Positions 7,424 through 11,249 of a stretch of 11,249 nucleotides of DNA are shown piece by piece. Position numbers and translations under genes: made by a program. Position 1 is the first letter of the stretch, and each line of letters starts with the position of its first letter. The notes under the pieces are model-generated. The model searched no databases. It had not been told where the DNA came from and saw nothing but the letters and a program-made list of their open reading frames with translations. The stretch lies in assembly GCF_040605455.1 (NCBI RefSeq), contig NZ_JBEXCV010000218.1, forward strand, positions 1 through 11,249, given 5' to 3'. The DNA comes from Embleya sp040605455. GTDB lineage: Bacteria; Actinomycetota; Actinomycetes; Streptomycetales; Streptomycetaceae.

Positions 7424-7458
7424 CGGTGCGGGACCGCGGCGATACGGCACCCGCACCG
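7424..7458. terminator. 9-bp inverted repeat downstream of the dehydrogenase
   Basis: CGGTGCGGG (7424-7432) and CCCGCACCG (7450-7458) form a perfect 9-bp stem around a 17-nt loop. It starts 27 bp after the dehydrogenase stop and precedes a stronger hairpin. It could act as a first terminator or RNA-stabilising 3' structure. Confidence 0.4.
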
Positions 7459-7460
7459 CC

Positions 7461-7488
7461 GCCGTTCCCGCCGTCAGGCGGGAGCGGC
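7461..7488. terminator. Bidirectional terminator between the dehydrogenase and tetR
   Basis: GCCGTTCCCGCC (7461-7472) pairs with GGCGGGAGCGGC (7477-7488) around the loop GTCA, a 12-bp stem with a single wobble. It lies between the convergent dehydrogenase and tetR genes, and the tetR stop codon falls in the loop. No U-tract is present. It would serve transcripts from both sides. Confidence 0.65.
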
Positions 7489-8067
7489 GGCATCCGTTTC
7501 CCCGGTCACGGGTGTGAGCATGTCCGCCAACAGGTCCGCGAGCACGTCGTTGTCGGCCGCCGCGAGCGCGGAGGTTCCCACGACGGTGCGCAGCAGCCAC
7601 GTCCCCGCGACGAGGGCAAGCCCGAGTTGGGCCCGGATTTCTGTTTCCGGCCCCTCCAGCAGCCCCTCAAGCCGAGTGCCGACATGCGCCTCGATACTGC
7701 GGCGCAAGATGTCCACCGCTTCCGGGTCCGGAGCCGAGCGCAGCATCAGCAGGAACGGGTCGAGTGGTTCGGCGCCGGGCGCGGTCCGCTCGGCGAGCGT
7801 GCGCGCCAGGGAGCGCGAGAGGCCGGAGCTTTCGTCACCGATTACCGTCGGCGGTTCGAAGGCGCGGTCCACGGCCCGAGCGAACAGCAGTTCTTTCGAA
7901 CCGAAGTAGCGATTGATCATCATCGCTGTCACGCCCGCGCGCTCGGCGATCTGCCGGACCCCGGCTCGCGCGTATCCATGCTCGGTGAACTCCACCACGG
8001 CGGCGGCGAGGATCGCCTCTCGTGTCGCGGCGCCGTCACGCTTGCGGGCAGGCTGCACAGCACTCAT
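7474..8067 (-). CDS. TetR-family transcriptional repressor
   Basis: This encodes a 197-aa TetR/AcrR repressor. The N-terminal helix-turn-helix covers about residues 16-62: TREAILAAAVVEFTEHGY, VRQIAERAGVTAMMINRYFGSKELLF. The remaining roughly 135 residues are a helical ligand-binding and dimerisation domain of a type I cannot place. It converges on the dehydrogenase, its probable target. No good ribosome binding site precedes either ATG 8067 or the in-frame ATG 8079. I chose 8067 because MSAVQPARKRDG resembles the usual TetR N-terminus, while the extra residues MLLL adjoin foreign sequence. DNA immediately upstream (from 8080) is a dead ABC-F gene, so the native promoter may be lost or the transcript leaderless. 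Confidence 0.9.
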   Translation of the reverse strand: MSAVQPARKRDGAATREAILAAAVVEFTEHGYARAGVRQIAERAGVTAMMINRYFGSKELLFARAVDRAFEPPTVIGDESSGLSRSLARTLAERTAPGAEPLDPFLLMLRSAPDPEAVDILRRSIEAHVGTRLEGLLEGPETEIRAQLGLALVAGTWLLRTVVGTSALAAADNDVLADLLADMLTPVTGETDAAAPA

Positions 8068-8079
8068 GAGCAGGAGCAT

Positions 8080-8440
8080 ACGGGGGCCTCGGAAGAGGAA
8101 GCGGGTGGAGCAGGTTCATCCGCTCCGCCTCGGGCCGCCTCGGGGCGGCGGCGAAGTTCTCCGCGACGGTTCGGTCCGGGTCCGGCGGGTCCAGGCGCTG
8201 CGACAGGTAGGCGATCCGGTCGTCGTTGCGCTTGATCTACCCGCCTTCCGAGGCGAGTTCGCCGGTATTCAGGCACATCAGGGTGGTCTTGCCGGCGGCG
8301 TTGGGACCGGTCGGTGCGATGCGCTCGACGCCGCGGACGGTCAGGTCGGCGCCGCCCGCCGCGAACACGCGCCGGGCGCCGAGATGGATTTGCATCCCCT
8401 CGCCGACCTGCTCGTGATGCCCCAATCCCGCGCCTCGCAC
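8080..8440 (-). pseudogene. Remnant of an ABC-F ATPase gene
   Basis: Read on the minus strand, the sequence matches the second ATPase domain of actinobacterial ABC-F proteins (ribosome-associated antibiotic-resistance or translation factors). It shows MQIHLGARRVF, DLTVRGVERIAPTGP, a Walker A GPNAAGKTT and TGELASEGG. An in-frame TAG (8237-8239) interrupts it, and the homology resumes with RIAYLSQRLD, DRTVAENFAAA and EAERMNLL. One extra base near 8104-8107 shifts the frame, after which RFLFRGPR (8103-8080) follows. The homology then ends exactly at the tetR reading frame. The signature LSGGE, the D-loop and the whole first domain are missing. The left limit of homology is about 8410; the boundary with the SRPBCC stop is uncertain. 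It is not functional. Confidence 0.75.
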
Positions 8441-8441
8441 C

Positions 8442-8906
8442 TCACCTGCCGCCTCGCGGAGCAGGTTCGCGGGCGGGTCGCTTGGCTTGCAAGGGCCCCG
8501 CGAAGGACTTGCGCAGGGACGACGGGGCGGCCAAAGGAAGCAGCGAGGCGAGCAACTTGCCCTTGAACGTGTCCGGTTGCCGCGTCAGCTCGACGTCGAC
8601 CCGGGTGCCCTCCTCCTCGCGAGTCATTCGGATGACCCAGCCACCGCCGGCGCCGAAGAGCTTGGAGTCGAGCGTGGTGATGGTGACCGTGTCCCCGCCC
8701 GGCTCCCACTCGTAGCGCGCGCGTTCCCACGCGGCGGCGGTGCCCTCGGTGACCTCGGCCCAGGTGTCACCGGCTTCGTGGACCTCGAAGTGTGCGGCGT
8801 CGATCGAGGGCCAAACCTCGGGGCGGGAAGGGCCGAAGTCGGTCAGCACCCCCAGCACGTCCTTTGGGCTGAGCACGGAGACGAGTTGGATTCGTACGAC
8901 TGTCAT
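8442..8906 (-). CDS. SRPBCC (START-like) family protein
   Basis: This encodes a 154-aa soluble protein of the SRPBCC hydrophobic-cavity superfamily, often annotated as polyketide cyclase/dehydrase-like or as a hypothetical lipid- or ligand-binding protein. It begins MTVVRIQLVSVLSPKDVLGVL and has the alternating strands of the family (HFEVHEAGDTWAEVTEG, ARYEWEPGGDTVTITTLDS, GWVIRMTREEEGTRVDVELT). It ends in a helix with LLPLAAPSSLRKSF. The frame extends to 8981, but ATG 8906 has GAGGGA eight bases upstream and places the first strand at the start. The last 15 residues are Pro/Arg-rich and border the ABC-F remnant, so the native C-terminus may have been altered. The ligand is unknown. Confidence 0.8.
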   Translation of the reverse strand: MTVVRIQLVSVLSPKDVLGVLTDFGPSRPEVWPSIDAAHFEVHEAGDTWAEVTEGTAAAWERARYEWEPGGDTVTITTLDSKLFGAGGGWVIRMTREEEGTRVDVELTRQPDTFKGKLLASLLPLAAPSSLRKSFAGPLQAKRPAREPAPRGGR

Positions 8907-9610
8907 TGGGCATCCCTCATCAAAAAAGTGACCGCTCTGACCGGTGACAAGAGGCTTCCATGTGCACGAGTCACCTGTCAAGACGGTGACGTCCGAGGAA
9001 GCGCAGGAGGCCGCCCTCTGTCGGGATGGGTGTCTGCCACGGCGTGACGAACTCCCTCGTCAACTTCCGTGCGGCCGGGTCGAGCCCGGCTTTGGAGTTC
9101 GCGGTCGGCTTCGGCGCGGAAGGCTCGTCCGCGTTCTGCGACCGAGGCCCGGGGGTGCGGTGACGCCACCGCACACCCGTCCGGCGACCGTCAGTTCGGG
9201 GCCCGCCGCGACAGTGCGTCGCGCAGCACCACCCGCGACGCGCTGCCAGGACCGTCGCCCACTTGCCGCGGTGGTAGTCCTCCAGACACAGGTGGAGCAG
9301 GGCTCCGATGTGCCGGCGCGCCGGGCCGCTGTCGCGCCCCTGCCGCACCAGCCGCCAGGCCACCTCGCGAACCGCCGCCAGCCGGTCCGGGTACACCGCG
9401 GCGGTTCCCACGCGGACGATCCGGGCGGGATCGGTCTCGGTGGTCGTGGCGTTCTCCGCTCGCCCGGCGGGCGCCCACTCCCGAGAATCCACGTGGCTCC
9501 GTCATCCGCCGGCACGGGGAAACCTTTGACCGTCAAGTGACCGATGTGCGGTTCCCCGTTCCGGCGAAGAGTTGTCATCGCAGTCTTCGACCCACCGAGG
9601 GGAACTTGTC
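8907..9610. other. 704-bp decayed region without an intact gene
   Basis: Several open frames exist on both strands, but none shows a full family-like protein. The only recognisable item is the LAL-like fragment at 9253-9492 (minus). Near 8924-8990 GTGAC/GTCAC motifs recur, including GGTGAC at 8943-8948 and GTCACC at 8970-8975. A minus-strand TTGACA lies at 8976-8981 upstream of the SRPBCC gene, without a convincing -10. An 11-bp palindrome (TTGAC-C-GTCAA) sits at 9526-9536 before the SALP gene. Confidence 0.55.
9253..9492 (-). pseudogene. Fragment of a second LAL-type LuxR regulator
   Basis: The minus-strand frame gives DPARIVRVGTAAVYPDRL, then REVAWRLVRQGR, then HIGALLHLCLEDYHRGKW. This aligns without gaps over about 58 residues with the helical region of the intact LAL regulator here (from EPWDVTRLGVAAY to TVGEW). 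Shared positions include R, G, AA, D, L, R, RxV, G, L and GxW. ATPase and helix-turn-helix domains are absent. Past the GKW motif the translation no longer resembles the family, so the piece is short and dead. The similarity is moderate, so it derives from a different LAL gene rather than a recent copy. Confidence 0.5.
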
Positions 9611-10078
9611 ATGCACCGTGATCAGTCACAACTGCGGGCGCGTTCGGCGCCCGAGTACCTGCCTTCTCTGCTGCTGGACCTCGATCAGATGCTGGACGAG
9701 TTCACGCGGTGTCCCATCCGGGCGGAGTTCCACTTCGACCCGGACATGCCTGCGGTGATCACGGTCGAGTTCCTGACGGAACGAGGGCCGAACCTCTCCT
9801 GGCGTATGGGCCGGGAACTGCTCCACCTCGGGGTGACCGCGATGAGCGGTTGCGGTGACGTGCGGATGTGGCCGACGGCCCCCAGCGCGCGGCCCTCGTC
9901 GTGGCTGCTTCTCGAGTCGCATGAGGGGGAGGCCCTGTTCGAGGTGCCCACGGGGCCGTTGTCGAATTGGATCGACGCCACCTATCGGATCACCTCGGCC
10001 GAGGCGGAGATGGACGGTCTGAACTGGGATGGCTTTCTCCAAGAGTTGCTCGACGGCCCGGGGACACCGCCGGAATGA
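9611..10078 (+). CDS. SsgA-like sporulation/cell-division protein (SALP)
   Basis: This encodes a 155-aa SsgA/SsgB-family protein. SALPs are small proteins of sporulating actinomycetes that control septum placement, FtsZ recruitment (SsgB) and spore-wall peptidoglycan. Family features are visible in order: a strand pair IRAEFHFDPDMPAVITVEFL (residues 36-55), LSWRMGRELLHLGV (62-75), the hallmark GDVRMWP (82-88), LLLESHEGEALFEVP (99-113) and the C-terminal helix FLQELL (142-147). An N-terminal tail of about 25 residues precedes the domain. The frame is open from 9572, but ATG 9611 has GAGGGGAA seven bases upstream. It stands alone between decayed DNA and a membrane-protein gene, so I cannot assign it to a named SALP. 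It supports a Streptomycetaceae origin. Confidence 0.85.
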   Translation: MHRDQSQLRARSAPEYLPSLLLDLDQMLDEFTRCPIRAEFHFDPDMPAVITVEFLTERGPNLSWRMGRELLHLGVTAMSGCGDVRMWPTAPSARPSSWLLLESHEGEALFEVPTGPLSNWIDATYRITSAEAEMDGLNWDGFLQELLDGPGTPPE

Positions 10079-10255
10079 CCGCGACCGGACGCAGGCAGGG
10101 ATGACTTGCCCCACTTACGCCACCTATCAGAGTGGTGATGAATAGGTTTTTCGTCTTCCACCCGCCGGATGGCCGATGTCGCACGTGTGCCACCTCGGGC
10201 GACCGACAACAACGTTTTTCGCAGACCGCATGTGCGGCAGACGAGGAGGAACGAC
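10079..10255. other. 177-bp intergenic region before the BI-1-like gene
   Basis: No gene is seen. A short inverted repeat, CCGCA-TG-TGCGG, lies at 10226-10237, just before a strong AGGAGGA ribosome binding site (10244-10250). Promoter-like hexamers are present, but none has correct spacing, so I do not call a promoter. Confidence 0.4.
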
Positions 10256-11110
10256 GTGAGGACCGGCAACCCGATCCTCTCCCGCTGGGAGACCGGTCAA
10301 GTGCGCGCATCCGTGCGGCACCCGGTGGGCACCGCAGTCGACGAACGACCGGTGGACGACTATCCGGCCGATCCCCACGGCACGGTCGCGAACCCCGGCG
10401 CACCCGGAGGCGCGGGTCGGCCGGACCGCGCCGACCATCGACGACGTCGTCGTCCGCACCGCGACGACGCTCGGCACCGTGGCCCTGACGGCGGCGCTGT
10501 CCTGGCTCCTGCTGCCCGTCGACGAGGCGAACGTCGGCCGGTCCTACGGCATCGCCGCGGGTGCGGCCCTCGTCGCCGTCATTCTCACGATGGTCCAGAC
10601 GTTCAAACGGGCGCCCGTCCCGGCGCTGATCCTCGGGTACGCGGCGCTTGAGGGCGTCTTCCTCGGTGTGATCGCCGGCGCGACCTCGACCTACATCGCG
10701 CCGGGCGTGGTCGTCCAAGCGGTGCTCGGCACCCTGGCGGTGTCCGCAGGTGTGCTCGTCGCCTACCGAGGCGTTGGATCCGCGTCGATCAGCGGTTCGC
10801 CGGCTTCGTCGCCGCCGCCACGATCGGTTTCCTCCTGCTACTCGTCGCCGACCTTCTCTTCTCCGCCTTCGGGGCGGGCAACGGCCTCGGATTCGACAGC
10901 GGCGGCGGCCTGGCCATCGCCTTCGGCATCATCGGCATCCTGCTCGGCGCCGCGTTCCTCGCCCTGGACTTCAAGCAGGTCGAGGACGCCATTGCCGATG
11001 GCGCGCCGCGCGAGGATGCCTGGTTGTCCGCCTTCGGTCTCACCATGACGCTGGTGTGGATCTACCTGGAGGCGCTGCGCGTGCTGACTCTCCTGAACAG
11101 CGACAACTGA
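10256..11110 (+). pseudogene. Bax inhibitor-1/YccA-family membrane protein, reading frame broken twice
   Basis: The gene starts at GTG 10256 after AGGAGGA, with an N-terminus (MRTGNPILSRW) like actinobacterial YccA/BI-1 homologues. The conserved part is in the +1 frame from about 10425: TIDDVVVRTATTLG, GRSYGIAAGAALVA, VPALILGYAALEGVFLGV, STYIAPGVVVQAVLGT. At 10767-10771 one base is missing, and the first frame returns with WIRVDQRFAGFV, FLALDFKQVEDAI, GAPREDAW and LTMTLVWIYLEALRVL, ending at TGA 11108. The original frame has a TGA at 10649. The two shifts cancel (one base gained, one lost) and the start-to-stop length is 285 codons. About seven hydrophobic segments are expected across the inner membrane. 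It is a real pseudogene or an intact gene with two sequence errors. Confidence 0.75.
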
Positions 11111-11249
11111 GTTCTCCGACACCGGAGGGGGGGGGGGCCCCCCGCCCCCCCCCCCCCCGGGGTGGGCGGGCGGGCCCGCGGATGGCGGGGCGCCCCCCCC
11201 GCGGGGCCCCCGGAGAGACGGCGAAAGAACCCCACCCCGGCGAACCAAC
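11111..11249. other. Low-complexity contig edge after a partial hairpin
   Basis: The bases just after the BI-1-like stop form a small hairpin (CTCCG-ACAC-CGGAG, 11114-11127), perhaps the start of a terminator. From about 11128 the sequence becomes runs of G and C, including C16, with no coding or structural pattern. AGAGACGGC at 11214-11222 is the reverse complement of GCCGTCTCT at 40-48 in the opposite edge, which suggests a shared technical origin. Confidence 0.6.

Noticed and set aside
6450..7493. 347-aa open frame antisense to the dehydrogenase
   Set aside because: It fully mirrors a gene with clear SDR motifs. Its translation shows no family features and it is a normal high-GC shadow frame.
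8944..9540. 198-aa plus-strand open frame in the decayed region
   Set aside because: The composition is Arg/Pro/Gly-rich and typical of shadow frames. It has no domain features and no supported start.
9060..9578. 172-aa minus-strand frame starting MTTLRRNGEPHIGH, suggestive of a PPOX-type flavoprotein N-terminus
   Set aside because: Only the first 20 or so residues are suggestive. The rest is Arg/Pro-rich, no ribosome binding site precedes it, and another frame over the same DNA matches the LAL family better.
10388..10775. Programmed ribosomal frameshifting in the BI-1-like gene
   Set aside because: Two opposite shifts would be needed, no slippery heptamer is visible at either site, and the family is normally read in one frame.
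11128..11160. G and C runs as a natural structural repeat or G-quadruplex
   Set aside because: The run is at the extreme window end, in sequence that looks like an assembly artefact, so a biological reading is not supported.

Overview
The window is high-GC actinobacterial DNA. GTG starts, an ECF sigma factor, a large LAL-type LuxR regulator and above all an SsgA-like (SALP) sporulation protein point to Streptomyces or a close relative in the Streptomycetaceae. Both extreme ends (about 1-60 and 11128-11249) are low-complexity runs of G, C and T that look like unreliable contig ends rather than genome.

Left part (70-3359): an ECF sigma factor with a C-terminal SnoaL/NTF2-like domain (1178-2143, minus) lies between two unrelated alpha/beta hydrolases, one downstream on the same strand (114-1055) and one divergent (2553-3359, plus). 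Both hydrolase genes carry a candidate ECF-type promoter (GAAC, 16-17 bp spacer, CGTC or TGTC) at the right distance from a well-placed ribosome binding site, so the three genes may form a small regulon. The 409-bp divergent gap also holds a tandem 16-bp direct repeat.

Middle part (3430-8067): a 928-aa LAL regulator (minus) is divergent from a short-chain dehydrogenase (6597-7397, plus), which converges on a TetR repressor (7474-8067, minus) with a strong hairpin between them. The dehydrogenase keeps the NAD(P)-binding motif and active-site Tyr, but the usual catalytic Ser and Lys positions read Gly and Leu. A promoter overlapped by a TetR-like dyad precedes it, and an 11-bp piece of that dyad recurs beside the tetR start.

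Right part (8080-9610) is a decayed zone. An ABC-F ATPase remnant (one nonsense codon, one frameshift) abuts the tetR start. An intact SRPBCC gene follows, then a fragment related to the tetratricopeptide-like region of LAL regulators, in about 700 bp with no convincing intact gene.

Far right (9611-11110): an intact SALP gene, then a Bax-inhibitor-1/YccA-type membrane protein gene whose reading frame is broken by two mutually compensating one-base frameshifts, either real or sequence errors.

I see no biosynthetic gene cluster core, defence system, CRISPR array, complete transposon, tRNA or rRNA. The most testable ideas are the ECF-hydrolase regulon, the TetR-controlled atypical dehydrogenase and the decayed ABC-F/LAL segment.
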